NCBI GenBank assembly: GCA_037044975.1
Contig: JBAOIL010000037.1
Coordinates: 310,001 to 374,000 of the forward strand
Length of the DNA: 64,000 nucleotides
Source of the DNA: JADLHS01 sp020848635
GTDB taxonomy: Bacteria > Verrucomicrobiota > Verrucomicrobiia > Limisphaerales > JADLHS01
Reading direction: 5' to 3'
The notes beneath the pieces are model-generated. The model worked only from the letters and a program-made list of their open reading frames with translations, did not search any database and was not told the DNA's origin. A program made the position numbers and the translations under genes. Below, piece after piece: positions 10,474 through 20,200 of this stretch (position 1 is the first letter of the stretch; each line of letters begins with the position of its first letter).

Positions 10474-11616
10474 ATGAAAACCACCTTCACGCTGCTGCTT
10501 GCGCTCAACTTCCTTCACGTTACCGCCATGGCCGATGGACTGGGCGCCGGGCTGGCCTGTTTGGACCGGCTCTCCCCCGCCAAGTCCCGCTCGATCAGCC
10601 CGGAGAATTTCACGGGTGAAAAGGGTCGCGCTGGCATGGCCACCACCAACGGCTCAGCCTGGCACGCCGCGCGCGAACTCGGCCAGGGCTGGAAAGTTTC
10701 GCCCTTCGTTCGCGTGGCGGCGAAATCCACGTTCACGCTCGCGGACATCAAGGGCCCGGGGCGCATCCAGCAAATTTGGATGACCCCCACGGGCAATTTT
10801 CGGCGCTCGATCCTGCGGTTTTATTGGGATGGCGAGGCCGAGCCGTCCATCGAATGTCCGGTTGGCGATTTCTTCGCGTGCGGCTGGGGCAAATATGCGC
10901 AAATCAACTCGTTGGCCGTCTGCGTGAATCCCGGCAGCGCGTTCAACTGTTACTGGCCGATGCCCTTCCGGAAACGGGCGCGCGTCACCATCGAGAACCT
11001 CGACGACAAGGAGATGACGGTTTACTACCAGATCAATTACGAAGTCGCCGCCGTGCCGCGCGACACCGCCTATTTCCACGCGCAATTCCGCCGCCAATCG
11101 CCGCTGCAACACAAGGGACTCTACACAATCCTTGATGGCGTCACCGGCCGTGGACATTACGTGGGCACGTACCTCGCCTGGGAAGTTCACAGCCCGGGCT
11201 GGTGGGGCGAGGGCGAAATCAAGTTCTTCCTCGATGGCGACCGGGAATTCCCCACCATCGCCGGCACCGGAACGGAGGATTACTTCTGCGGCTCGTACAA
11301 CTTTGACACCAAAGGGCCGGACGGGAAGAATCGCTACACGGTTTTCTCGACGCCCTACAGCGGTCTCGCCCAGGTGTTGCCGCCGGACAAAGTCTATGAG
11401 GTCGGCCAGCGCTTCGGGCTGTATCGCTGGCACCTCACCGACCCGGTGCGGTTCGCGCAGGACTTGAAAGTGACCATCCAGGCGCTCGGCTGGCAGTCGG
11501 AGGGGCGCTATCTGCCGTTGGAAGATGACATCGCATCGGTGGCGTTTTGGTACCAGACCGAACCGCATGGGAAATTCCCTGCCCTGCCGACGCGGGCGAT
11601 CTTGGACGTCAAATAG
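10474..11616 (+). CDS. DUF2961 / glycoside hydrolase family 172 protein, secreted
   Basis: 380 residues beginning with a signal peptide (MKTTFTLLLALNFLHVTAMA); the frame is open to 10426, but this ATG gives the leader. The body matches DUF2961, now GH172: IKGPGRIQQIWMTP, PVGDFFACG and GTGTEDYFCGSYNF. The conserved Glu in GTGTEDYF is one of the proposed catalytic acids of the family. Characterised members act on alpha-D-fructofuranosides and D-arabinofuranosides. It stands alone, convergent with the enolase-superfamily gene. Confidence 0.9.
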   Translation: MKTTFTLLLALNFLHVTAMADGLGAGLACLDRLSPAKSRSISPENFTGEKGRAGMATTNGSAWHAARELGQGWKVSPFVRVAAKSTFTLADIKGPGRIQQIWMTPTGNFRRSILRFYWDGEAEPSIECPVGDFFACGWGKYAQINSLAVCVNPGSAFNCYWPMPFRKRARVTIENLDDKEMTVYYQINYEVAAVPRDTAYFHAQFRRQSPLQHKGLYTILDGVTGRGHYVGTYLAWEVHSPGWWGEGEIKFFLDGDREFPTIAGTGTEDYFCGSYNFDTKGPDGKNRYTVFSTPYSGLAQVLPPDKVYEVGQRFGLYRWHLTDPVRFAQDLKVTIQALGWQSEGRYLPLEDDIASVAFWYQTEPHGKFPALPTRAILDVK

Positions 11617-11746
11617 CCCGCTTTCGCCACGGCCATTCGCTACGCCGGGGAGGGGCTCGCCGACCGCCTTGCGGCAGGGAAAGGCGGCCATGAACAGGCC
11701 GCTTGCCGACCTGCGCTGCGGAACTGGCTGCCAGGGTCCGGTCCCT

Positions 11747-13153
11747 TCAGATGCTGCCAAACACCCCAGCCGGTCGAGGCAACGCCCGTGCGATTTCCCC
11801 AACCCGATACCCGAAACCCGGCCCGCACACACTTGCAAGCGCCACGACGCCGTTGCGCCGCTGGTAAAGGCCGGGATGGACCACGGCTTCCGCCGCGGAC
11901 GCCGCCGGATAAAACTGCATGGCGTTGGTTTCCACTCCCATGATCGTTCCGACCTGCGCCGCGAGCAGCACATGCGGAATCTGCGCCAGCATCGGATTCG
12001 TGAGGTCCTGCACCATGAGTTGCATCCCGTGCGCCTTCGCCCAGCACGCCGTGAGCAAAGCCCCCGTTTGCGTCTTGCAGGTCTTGAGCGCCACCCCGGT
12101 CCAACCGAGTTCGCGGCCCAGCCGCACTACGCGCCAGTTATGCGCGCTTTCGTCGAGGAACAGCGGCTTGATCGCCGCGAGTTTGGAAACGTCAATCTGA
12201 TGCTGCTCCAAGTCGTACGGAAACGGCTGCTCGACATAGAGCAACCGCTCAAAGCCTTGCGCATGTTCGCGCTGCAACCGCTCCAGGATTTCGATCACAT
12301 AAGCAGGATCAGTAACGGTGCAGTTGAAATCGGCGGACAAACACTTCACCCCGTGACGAATAGCGACGTCACCGACCTTTACCATGCGCTCGAAATCCCA
12401 GCGTGCGTCCGCGCCCCGCAGCTTGACCTTGAGACACTGCAGGCCGTCACGCTGAATCCAATCCGGCAACAGCACGGGATAACCGTCGTCCGGTTCGTCG
12501 CCCTTCAACTCGGAGCGGTCGAGCAAATCCAGTCCGCCGACCAGATGCCATGCCGGCAATTGGCTCGGGGGGTTGGCAACGAGAAAATCCTGTGGAAATT
12601 TCCCAGCAAACGAAGCCGTCGGGGAACTTTCCAGAAAAGCGCCCAGATCACGGCTCATGAATTCCGGCCCGTAGGTGGAATAAACGGGCCGCTGGAGGAT
12701 GTGCCCGAACGCATCATGCACCGCGAGATCAAACGCCGAACAGCCAACCAGCGCGGCGAGCCATGGCATTGGTTCGACATCGCGACCTCGAGCCGCGTTT
12801 GTTTGGGCCAGCAGTTCGGGTAAAGCCTGCTCCTGAAAGTCGTGGCCGATTTCCATCGGATGCCCCTGCCCTGCGAACCCAGCCCACGACCGCGCGATGG
12901 CGAAGCAGAAAGTCTTCAGCGCTTCGTTGCGCTGCGCCAGCGGCAGCGTGCTGGGCCAGACCCATTGCACGCTCAATGGCGTTTCGCCCCAGCCTTCAGC
13001 CGTCTGCCCGCGTCGGTCGGTCACCCGCACCCGGACCCGGGCACACAAAACCTCCGTCAACGTTTCGGTCCCAAACTTCAGTGGGACTCGCGTGCGCACG
13101 GGCAGGAAGTAAACCGCCGTTCCAATGACACGAATGTCCGTGGGTTTGCTCAT
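11747..13153 (-). CDS. Enolase-superfamily (mandelate racemase/muconate-lactonizing-like) enzyme
   Basis: 468 residues. C-terminal barrel features of the enolase superfamily are visible: LKVKLRG (candidate KxK acid/base lysine), the metal ligands in SADFNCTV, LYVEQPF and LFLDES, and a further catalytic-type lysine in VALKTCKTQTG. Members abstract a proton alpha to a carboxylate, commonly dehydrating or racemising sugar acids. The protein is longer than typical (about 370-400) because of an insertion around residues 170-235. The MFS gene is 10 bases upstream on the same strand, so the two probably form a sugar-acid uptake/dissimilation operon. Substrate unknown. Confidence 0.82.
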   Translation of the reverse strand: MSKPTDIRVIGTAVYFLPVRTRVPLKFGTETLTEVLCARVRVRVTDRRGQTAEGWGETPLSVQWVWPSTLPLAQRNEALKTFCFAIARSWAGFAGQGHPMEIGHDFQEQALPELLAQTNAARGRDVEPMPWLAALVGCSAFDLAVHDAFGHILQRPVYSTYGPEFMSRDLGAFLESSPTASFAGKFPQDFLVANPPSQLPAWHLVGGLDLLDRSELKGDEPDDGYPVLLPDWIQRDGLQCLKVKLRGADARWDFERMVKVGDVAIRHGVKCLSADFNCTVTDPAYVIEILERLQREHAQGFERLLYVEQPFPYDLEQHQIDVSKLAAIKPLFLDESAHNWRVVRLGRELGWTGVALKTCKTQTGALLTACWAKAHGMQLMVQDLTNPMLAQIPHVLLAAQVGTIMGVETNAMQFYPAASAAEAVVHPGLYQRRNGVVALASVCGPGFGYRVGEIARALPRPAGVFGSI

Positions 13154-13163
13154 GCCAAGGTTG

Positions 13164-14411
13164 TCATTCCGGCAAGGGTTTGCCTTTCGTCTCCGGTGCG
13201 AACCAGATGAGGACCATGCCGATCAGATACACCAGCACGATGGTTGCGCCCGCCTTCGCGTAGCTCTTGTCGAAGAACGCCATTAACGACCCCATCTGCC
13301 ACGCTCCGACCGCGGCCAGGATGCGCCCAAAGTTGTACGCCAGTCCCTGGCCGGTGGCGCGCACGCGTGTGGGGAAAAGTTCGGGCAGATATTGCGGCAA
13401 CCAACCATAAAAGGAGGCGGTACACATTCCCACCACGCCGACGGTGAAGAGAAACGCGCCGCTGTACTGTTGAAACGTGCGGAATAGAAAACTGCACGCG
13501 AACAGGGAAGCGAGGCACAGGCCAAAATAGACCGGTCGGCGACCGAACTTCCCGCCCAGGATCGGCGCAATCAAACAGCCGACCACCGCGCCGATGGACG
13601 ATGCGAGTTGTATGTACGCTTTGACCTTCGGTTGCTGGCCGTGCGTCATTTGATCCGCCCATAGGGGAATCCATTGCACGATGCCCCAGGTGACGATGAG
13701 CGCGACCGATGAAAAGCAAATGGCCAGCAGGGTCGTGCGCCACAGCCCGGCGCTGAAAATCTCCCGCCCTGGCCGCGCCGGGCCTTTCTTCACCGCTTCC
13801 TTCCACCGCTCCGACTCGGGTACGAACAAGGTGATTAACAGCGTCAACAAGGCTGGCGCCGCCCCGACGAGCATCACCCACCGCCACGAGTCGCGGGTGA
13901 TGGCGAAGTTGATGCCGATCACGGCGATGACGGCGTAACCAACGTTGGCCGCCGCGCCAATGACCCCGGCCATGAGCGGACGCTTGCTCGCCGGCCAGCA
14001 TTCCATGACCAACGCCACGCCCAACGACCATTCACCGCCCATGCCCAGCGCGGCGATGAAACGAAAGACGCCCAGATGCCAGGGTTGCTGCGCAAAATAG
14101 GCAAGGCCGGTAAAAGCCGAATAGCAAAGAATGCTCAAGGACATCGCCCGCACGCGGCCCACCTTGTCACCGAGCCAGCCGAACGCCAGGCCGCCCGCCG
14201 CCGCGCCGAGCAGGAACAGTGCGGTGATCTTGCCCATCCACATCTGCACGAACTGTTCGTCCAGCACGCCGGCGGCCGCCTGCATCTCCTGCAACGCGGG
14301 CCGGGCAACGAGCGGAAAGATGCCCATCTCCAAACCATCGAACATCCAGCCGAGAAAAGCCGCGAGCAGAACCATCCACTGGCCGCGGGCGAGTTTAGTT
14401 GAATCGTTCAT
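13164..14411 (-). CDS. MFS transporter (sugar/aromatic-acid type)
   Basis: 415 residues with about 12 hydrophobic segments. The first helix, LLAAFLGWMFDGLEMGIFPL, has the D-G-x-(E/D) signature of acid/proton symporters in the metabolite:H+ group. The loop motif GWLGDKVGRVRAM fits the MFS G-x-x-x-D-R-x-G-R motif. The start was set at the ATG at 14411 (MNDSTKLARGQW), close to helix 1; the frame opens at 14441. It is the first gene of a probable two-gene operon with the enolase-superfamily enzyme 10 bases downstream, which suggests that it imports that enzyme's substrate. Confidence 0.88.
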   Translation of the reverse strand: MNDSTKLARGQWMVLLAAFLGWMFDGLEMGIFPLVARPALQEMQAAAGVLDEQFVQMWMGKITALFLLGAAAGGLAFGWLGDKVGRVRAMSLSILCYSAFTGLAYFAQQPWHLGVFRFIAALGMGGEWSLGVALVMECWPASKRPLMAGVIGAAANVGYAVIAVIGINFAITRDSWRWVMLVGAAPALLTLLITLFVPESERWKEAVKKGPARPGREIFSAGLWRTTLLAICFSSVALIVTWGIVQWIPLWADQMTHGQQPKVKAYIQLASSIGAVVGCLIAPILGGKFGRRPVYFGLCLASLFACSFLFRTFQQYSGAFLFTVGVVGMCTASFYGWLPQYLPELFPTRVRATGQGLAYNFGRILAAVGAWQMGSLMAFFDKSYAKAGATIVLVYLIGMVLIWFAPETKGKPLPE

Positions 14412-14525
14412 GGGTTCGGGAGTGCGTGAGTTTGCGCGCATTGTTGCTAAGTTGAGCGAACGAAGCGACGGGCAATGAAACGAACGAATGGTGGATGGCT
14501 TAAAACAGCTTTGAGTTGGCGTACC

Positions 14526-15322
14526 TCAGTTTTTGTGTGAGAAGTGCGTGGTGAAACGGCTGACGAACTGTTCCGGAGTCCATCCAACCAAGTCGGAAAC
14601 CTGACCATCGCCAACCTCAACAACTCTAAGCCCGCCGTCAATTCGCTGAACAACATCCACGGAGTAAAAGCGGCTACGGAGGCGCTTCGCGCACTCATGA
14701 ACAATTGGCGGAGCCTCCCCCAAGGCCGCGGACCGGTACTCCGTCCAAGACAAAGTAGCGCCGCTCAGTGTTAGGGAGAAAGTTCTCGACTCGCCGCACG
14801 CAGAACCCGCCCTCGATAACGCCGCGAAAGCGACGCATGTCTGAAACCACAACGGTCACATGCTCCGGCATCGAAATACGAGAGCCAATCGAAGTCTTGA
14901 GTGACTTGACGTAAGTCCTTGATGAAGTATTCCGGCCAGTCGAGGGCGCGCAACTCTGTTTCCAAATCGCAGTCCGGTGGGTAAACACGTGTTTCGGGAG
15001 TAAGGTCGGACAGCGCCGGGTACCAATTGGGGAGGTGATGACTGGCAAGGTATGTTTGACTGTCGGTTACCGGATGTGCTCCAGCACTAGAGATTGCCGA
15101 AACGAGAGCCTCATATTCAGCGGCTGAAAACATCCAACCTCGGTAGAGAATCTCCGCTGCGACCGGGAGCGGAGGAGTCGAGCGGAATGTACCGCTCTGG
15201 AAGTCCTCCAACGAAAAAAGCGAGACTTCAAACCCAGCGGATCGCACAACATTCACTTCAGCCTCGAATTGTTCATCTGGCTGCTTGGAATGAAGAGGGC
15301 TTTTGGGGTAAAGCAGGTGCAT
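14526..15322 (-). pseudogene. R2K-clade ATP-grasp protein (DUF4343-like), frame broken twice
   Basis: Three frames join into one protein of about 264 residues. The N-terminal part runs from ATG 15322 to YFIKD. There is one extra base near 14913 (reading D-Y-V-K-S-L-K after correction). The middle part includes VRRVENFLPNTERRYFVLDG. One extra G lies in the five-base run at about 14715, and the final part reads PPIVHECAKRLRSRFYSVDV and GDGQVSD. The order KDYVKS ... RYFV ... SVDVV ... VEVGDGQVSD fits the R2K family 3 ATP-grasp proteins, thought to ligate amino acids or peptides and often found near phage or conflict genes. Both lesions are +1 insertions without point-mutation stops. Confidence 0.75.
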
Positions 15323-15364
15323 CTTTCTTAGTGACGTTCGTTACAACATGATTATCCCAGCAAA

Positions 15365-16158
15365 CTAAGCCAAACCTCGTTCGTAAGCCCTGTTCACCGA
15401 AAAGTCTTTCCCCAGCGCGGCCCGCAACGGATCTATGTCCGCCGTGCTGAAACCGTAGTGCAAATGCCGCCGCCAGCCTTCAGCGAATTTGAATTTCTTC
15501 GAGAGTTTGCCCGTCGCGCGCGCCATCTCGTCCACTTTGGCGCCCAACGAATCCATACCTTGGCTCGCCTCCAGCCAGTTCTGCTGGCTCTTATGTTCGG
15601 CGAGCGCGGCGCGCTTGATGGCCTGCGTCGTCGCCGTGTTCACGAAGGCATCGGGCAGGACGAGCCGGCGCAACGGGTCGCACAGGCTGTGCGGCATGGC
15701 GTGATAAAGGGTCACGTCGTATTCGGCGGTCGGGCCGCGGCGGCACGGAACGGAAGTTCGGCATGGCGTGCGCAAACGCCGCGCGTCACGACCAGCCGGC
15801 AGGTGTTGGTGTGGTCCTCCATGTAATCCACCGGCGAATGCGTGAGAACAATACTTGGCCTCACTTCGCGAATCACAGCGGCGAGGCGGCGCAGAAGTTT
15901 CAAGTCGTAAAGAATCTCCATGTCGTTGCACAGGCTCTCATGGAAGTGCGCACCCAGAAATTTCGCGGCGCGCTTGGCCTCGGCCCGGCGGATGATGCGG
16001 GTTTTCTTCGCATCGTACTGCACGCTGCCGCAGCAACCGTTGGCGACATTCAGGTAGTGGATTTCGTAGCCCGCGCGCTGGAGCAACACAAGCGTTCCCG
16101 CCATGTAAAACTCGATGTCGTCCGGGTGCGCCCCGATGGCGATGGCCGTTTGTTTCAT
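15365..16158 (-). pseudogene. PIG-L family deacetylase, frame broken twice
   Basis: The N-terminal half (MKQTAIAIGAHPDDIEFYMA) carries the AHPDD zinc-site motif of LmbE/PIG-L N-acetylglucosaminyl deacetylases. DYMEDHTNTCRLV is the later histidine-containing motif. Near 15785 and 15735 two +1 indels (one in a CCC run) shift the frame twice; after correction the sequence continues AAFAHAMPNFRSV ... EYDVTLYHAMPHSLCD and ends in the 15365 frame. The reconstructed protein has about 263 residues. Members deacetylate GlcNAc-containing substrates (mycothiol, bacillithiol, lipid-linked or plant glycans). It lies next to a Gfo/Idh/MocA gene on the same strand, a common sugar-processing pairing in this lineage, though a repeat element separates them. 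Confidence 0.8.
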
Positions 16159-16204
16159 TGTGAAATATGGACTGTGGAGCGTGGAAGAAATGTTACTCGA
16201 ACGT

Positions 16205-16360
16205 CCACCCTCACCCGGACCCTCGCCCTCGGGGAGAAGGGAAAGCAATTGCCAGTTTCCAGATTCGCGGACGCGGGTTCGGCAAGCTCCGATCCACCAC
16301 TCTTGAGAGGATGGGGAAGGATTCTCCCTCTCCCCGGGGGCGAGGGCCGGGGTGAGGGCG
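16205..16360. repeat. MITE/REP-like element with inverted CCCTCACCC ends
   Basis: About 155 bases. The left end (from 16205, CCACCCTCACCCGGACCC) is the inverted complement, with mismatches, of the right end (to about 16360, GGCCGGGGTGAGGGCG). Inner arms with CCCTCGCCC and GGGGAGA extend the stem. The middle is non-coding. It sits between the PIG-L and Gfo/Idh genes. A related element with the same kind of ends occurs at 45508-45705. No transposase is encoded. Confidence 0.7.
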
Positions 16361-16397
16361 AGCGGGAAGGCGCCTGGCTCATCGAATTGTTGATCGC

Positions 16398-17420
16398 CTA
16401 CAACTTCACCGGCTTGCCTGTGGCGGCGGACTTGTCCGCGGCAAAGATCACTTCATGGCTTTTTGCGGCGTCGGCAAAGCTCGTCAGCGGCATTTCCCGG
16501 CCCGCCGCGAGCGCCTGGAAGAACGCCGCAAACTGGGTCGTGTAGGGATGGTCGGACACGTCGCCGGAATCGAGCATCTTCATCGCGAGCGTGCTCCATT
16601 GCCCCTTGTTCGTGCCGAGCTTCATCGAGTGGAATTTATTGTCGAGCAGGCTGCCTTCGCTGCCAACGAGGTGCGTGTGGAAATAATACGGCTGGAGGCA
16701 ATCCACCACCGCGGCGCATTTGCCGATCGCGCCGTTCTTGAATTTCACAATCGTCACACTGCTCGTCGGATATTCGTAGGGCGCAAAGGATTTGCTCTTG
16801 GATTTGGTGTTGTAGCTCGTGACCTCGACCACCTCGCTCCCCATGCAGAGCAGGAGCGCATCAAGCGCGTGGCAACCAGCCGTGAGCAGCGAACTGCCGC
16901 CCAACTCCTTGCGGGTGTTCCAGCGGAACTGGCCATACCATGGCCCGATGCCGTGATAATAATCCACCTCGCCGTAGTGCAGCGTGCCGAGCAGACCCGC
17001 GTCAATGGTCGCTTTCGTCGCCAGGAACTGGCTAGAATAACGGCACTCGAAACCCACGCAGGTTTTGACTTTCGCCTCCGTGATGGCCGCCGCCATCGTG
17101 CGCAGGTCTCGGAGCGATAGTCCCAACGGCTTCTCGATGATGAGGTGTTTGCCCGCCCGGGCGGCCTTAACGACTTGCGCGACGTGTTGATTCGGATAGC
17201 TGCAAATCGAGACCACCTGGATATCCGGATTGGCGAGCATCGCGTCGAGATTATTGTAGATCGCGATGTCGCTCCCATATTGCGCGCTGAGCGCGGCGGC
17301 GTCGAGCGGACGGGCCGAGCAGATGGCGGTGACCTGGGCGAGCGGGGAGGCGTTGATGGCCGGGATATGCGCACTGGCGACCCAACCGTATCCGATGATG
17401 CCGACGTTGTATTTTTTCAT
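16398..17420 (-). CDS. Gfo/Idh/MocA-family oxidoreductase
   Basis: 340 residues, cytoplasmic (no leader). The Rossmann motif VGIIGYGWVASAH lies at the N-terminus and the EKP motif is IIEKPLGLS. The C-terminal Gfo/Idh domain includes ELGGSSLLTAGCHALDALL, where the conserved GG and H-x-x-D residues place the catalytic histidine. The ATG at 17420 was chosen over the open frame to 17462 because MKKYNVGIIG is the normal family start. It oxidises or reduces an unknown sugar-type substrate with NAD(P). It may work with the nearby PIG-L deacetylase. Confidence 0.92.
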   Translation of the reverse strand: MKKYNVGIIGYGWVASAHIPAINASPLAQVTAICSARPLDAAALSAQYGSDIAIYNNLDAMLANPDIQVVSICSYPNQHVAQVVKAARAGKHLIIEKPLGLSLRDLRTMAAAITEAKVKTCVGFECRYSSQFLATKATIDAGLLGTLHYGEVDYYHGIGPWYGQFRWNTRKELGGSSLLTAGCHALDALLLCMGSEVVEVTSYNTKSKSKSFAPYEYPTSSVTIVKFKNGAIGKCAAVVDCLQPYYFHTHLVGSEGSLLDNKFHSMKLGTNKGQWSTLAMKMLDSGDVSDHPYTTQFAAFFQALAAGREMPLTSFADAAKSHEVIFAADKSAATGKPVKL

Positions 17421-17546
17421 GGCGATGACCCGCGTCTGGTTACGACGCGGGTCATGCCACAACCTTTACCGAAAGTTGTCAAAGCAAAACTGCGCGCCGG
17501 GCGCAGCGCGGGAAAAACGGGAGTCCGTCGGAAGTGCGGAGGAAGA

Positions 17547-18290
17547 TCACTCCACCGTCGCCTTCGCTTCTTCAACCAGTAGTTTGTATTTGTAGCCCGA
17601 GCCGAAGTCCTTGTTGAGCGCCACCACGCCTTCGATCAGCACGGTATCGCCGCGTTTGGCTTCACTCTTGGTGGTGACGAGGAGATCGTTGCTGCCGTCG
17701 CTGCCGGTCCCGTCCTGAATGTGCAGCCAGTTTTTCCCCAGGATATTGGCGTTATACTTGACCACCTTGCCTCGGAACTTGACGGACTTCCCTGCAAGCT
17801 TGGCGCTGCCAGCATAGATTTCCGCGATGGTCTTGCCATCCTTGGCGGGCTTAAGTCCGGTAAAATCCACTTTGGGCGGCGCCATCCGGCCAACTGGCGA
17901 AGGATGCCCCGCAGGCAGATCTCCCCCCGCACCGCCGCCCAGAGCCGGATGACCAGGAGGCAGTTTTGCCGGGTCGGGATTGGCGCCGTTTACCGAAATG
18001 CTGCCGGCAAAATAGATCACCGGAAAATCCCGCTTTAACGACTCGCTGCGGAAGTTGGACATGGGCATCGCGTCAGGCACGGCCACGGAATCCCCCAGCT
18101 TGACGGTAAACTTCGCTGCCGCAGCCCAGACCTTGTTCGTGCCGGTGTCCACCTGCACATAGGTATAACCGCCAGCATCCATGGTTTCGCTGACCTTGCC
18201 CGAAAAGCCGCCCGGCGCGGCCGTCGCCGGGTTACCACGCAAAACTGCCCCAAACAAGAGCCACGCAATCAACGAGCCAGTGAATTTCAT
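17547..18290 (-). CDS. Secreted two-domain OB-fold-like protein
   Basis: 247 residues with a signal peptide (MKFTGSLIAWLLFGAVL). The first domain, with GYTYVQVDTGTNKVWAAA and DFPVIYFAG, resembles small exported OB-fold proteins found near nitrite or metal reductases. A Pro/Gly-rich linker (GHPALGGGAGGDLPAGHP) leads to a second domain (VKFRGKVVKYNANILGKNWL, DTVLIEGVVALNKDFG) of the tRNA-anti/nucleic-acid-binding OB type. The biochemical role is unknown; being periplasmic, it is unlikely to bind cytoplasmic nucleic acid. Single gene, divergent from the SBBP protein. Confidence 0.75.
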   Translation of the reverse strand: MKFTGSLIAWLLFGAVLRGNPATAAPGGFSGKVSETMDAGGYTYVQVDTGTNKVWAAAAKFTVKLGDSVAVPDAMPMSNFRSESLKRDFPVIYFAGSISVNGANPDPAKLPPGHPALGGGAGGDLPAGHPSPVGRMAPPKVDFTGLKPAKDGKTIAEIYAGSAKLAGKSVKFRGKVVKYNANILGKNWLHIQDGTGSDGSNDLLVTTKSEAKRGDTVLIEGVVALNKDFGSGYKYKLLVEEAKATVE

Positions 18291-18545
18291 AATTAAAATC
18301 GCAACTACCTTGGAGCCTGCCTCGTCGTCGCTTCAAAATCAATTCTTTCCCATCTCGCATTCCAGCAGCAGGCACGTTGGCATGGTCGGGCATCGGGAGA
18401 GACCGCGCGGCGCTTTGAAACCGCATCTGGCACGGCAATCGTTTTGGGACGCTGCGGCTCCCGCGCGAACGGAGGTTGGCGAATGCGCCGTTGCTCCCGC
18501 CAACGAGGTTTGACAGGTTTGCGGGATTTAAGTAATACGCAAGCC

Positions 18546-20162
18546 ATGAAAACCCGCACTTTCACCGCATTGGCATGTGGATTTGCCGCGTTGCTCGCCG
18601 GATTTGCCAACGCCCAAACGCCGTCGTTTCAGTGGGCCCGACGCCTGGCGAGCACCGCCAACCAGGACAATGAACTTTCGATTGGCCTCGCCCTCGACAG
18701 CGCGACCAATATTTATGTGACCGGCTGGTTCGATGGTACGAACAACTTTGGCGACGTTACCCTGACGAACAGCTCCGGCGGGGGACAGGACATCTTCGTC
18801 GCCAGATGCAATCCGGCGGGCGCCCTACAATGGGTTCGCCGGGCCGGGGGCAATTCTTCGGCCCGCGATGGCGGGCGCGGAATCGGAGTGGACGACGCCC
18901 GGAATGTTTACGTCACGGGTGAGTTTGTCGGCGATGCCGACTTTGGCGCGTTCAATCTCAGCGCGCCGGCGAAACAGGAATTCTTCCTCGTCAAATATGA
19001 CACCACGGGAACGGTCAAGTGGGCCCGGCAGTCGGTTAGCGCGGCGGGGAACAACGTCTATGGCACCGGGTTGGCCGTGGATGCGGCGGGGAATACCTAC
19101 GCCATTGGTTACGCGGACAATCATGCAACCATTACTTTCGAGACCAAGACTGTATTGAGTCCGCACGTTACCGGCTACAGCACATTCCTCGTAAAGTATG
19201 ACAATGCGGGCAACGCGCAATGGGCGCAATTGCTCGGCGGGCCCGGCTTTACTTACGCCACCAAAGTAGCCGTGGACGATGCGGGTAATATTTATGTCCG
19301 TGGTTCGTTCAATCAGACCGCCACAATTGGGGTCAGCAATCTCGTTAGTTCCGTGCCCGGGTTGTCGGATATGTTCCTCGCCAAGTTCAACAATTCCGGG
19401 GCTTTGACCTGGGTGCAGCGATCCTCCGGCGCCGATGTTGACGAGGGCGGCGTGGCCGTGGACCAGGCCGGCAATGTGTTTGTCACCGGTTGGTATATGG
19501 ACAATCCGATAACCTTTGACGGCATCACCCTGACCAACGCCGGTTGGGGGGACGCCTTTCTTGCAAAATATAACAGTGCGGGCGCCATCCAGTGGGCGCG
19601 GCGGGCGGGCGGGACCGGGCTTGATTTCTATTGGGACGTGGCGGCGGATCGGCAAGGCGGGGCGTATGCCGCCGGGTTCTTGAGCCCCGACGCGGTCGCC
19701 CCCAGCGGCACGGGCGGAGCCATCGTTGCCAAGTATGACGCCGCTGGAATTCTCCAGTGGGCCAACTCCGCCAACGGGGCCCCGGCAAATCCGGTTGCGT
19801 CCACGGCCGCAAAATGCGCGATTGATCCCGCGGGCAATGGTTATCTGGTCGGCTGGTATCAACCATCGGCCGCCTTCGGCCCAACGATTTTGCCACCGCA
19901 AGGATACTGGAATTTTTTCCTTACCAAAGTGGGGTTCACGCAACCGACCCTGCAGATTGGGTGGAGCAATTCCCTGCCGCAACTGCGTGTCTTCGGTGAA
20001 ATTAGCAACCGCTTCGCTTTGGAGTTTGTCCCGGCGCTGCCCACCAGCAACAATTGGCAGAGCTTCGCGACCAATACGATCGCAAGCCCTCCGCTGATTC
20101 TCACCGATACGAACGCGGCCGGCAGCTCCAGCCGCTTCTACCGGGCCCGGTTGATACCTTAG
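18546..20162 (+). CDS. Secreted SBBP (beta-propeller) repeat protein
   Basis: 538 residues. The signal peptide MKTRTFTALACGFAALLAG fixes the ATG at 18546. SBBP-type blades of about 50-60 residues follow, each with D-x-x-x-N-x-Y-V-T-G (for example NIYVTGWFDGTNNFG, NVYVTGEFVGDADFG, NVFVTGWYMDNPITF) and a F-L-x-K-Y-(N/D)-x-x-G-x-x-Q-W strand. The C-terminal module ends in SRFYRARLIP, a tail shared with other exported proteins of this lineage and echoed in a remnant at 21253-21315. Probably extracellular or cell-surface; function unknown. Confidence 0.88.
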   Translation: MKTRTFTALACGFAALLAGFANAQTPSFQWARRLASTANQDNELSIGLALDSATNIYVTGWFDGTNNFGDVTLTNSSGGGQDIFVARCNPAGALQWVRRAGGNSSARDGGRGIGVDDARNVYVTGEFVGDADFGAFNLSAPAKQEFFLVKYDTTGTVKWARQSVSAAGNNVYGTGLAVDAAGNTYAIGYADNHATITFETKTVLSPHVTGYSTFLVKYDNAGNAQWAQLLGGPGFTYATKVAVDDAGNIYVRGSFNQTATIGVSNLVSSVPGLSDMFLAKFNNSGALTWVQRSSGADVDEGGVAVDQAGNVFVTGWYMDNPITFDGITLTNAGWGDAFLAKYNSAGAIQWARRAGGTGLDFYWDVAADRQGGAYAAGFLSPDAVAPSGTGGAIVAKYDAAGILQWANSANGAPANPVASTAAKCAIDPAGNGYLVGWYQPSAAFGPTILPPQGYWNFFLTKVGFTQPTLQIGWSNSLPQLRVFGEISNRFALEFVPALPTSNNWQSFATNTIASPPLILTDTNAAGSSSRFYRARLIP

Positions 20163-20200
20163 CCATTTCCGTCAAATTGAACACCGGACCCGCATGCGCC

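Noticed and set aside
10654..11973. 439-codon minus-strand frame across the GH172 gene
   Set aside because: Shadow of the plus-strand GH172 gene; no domain.
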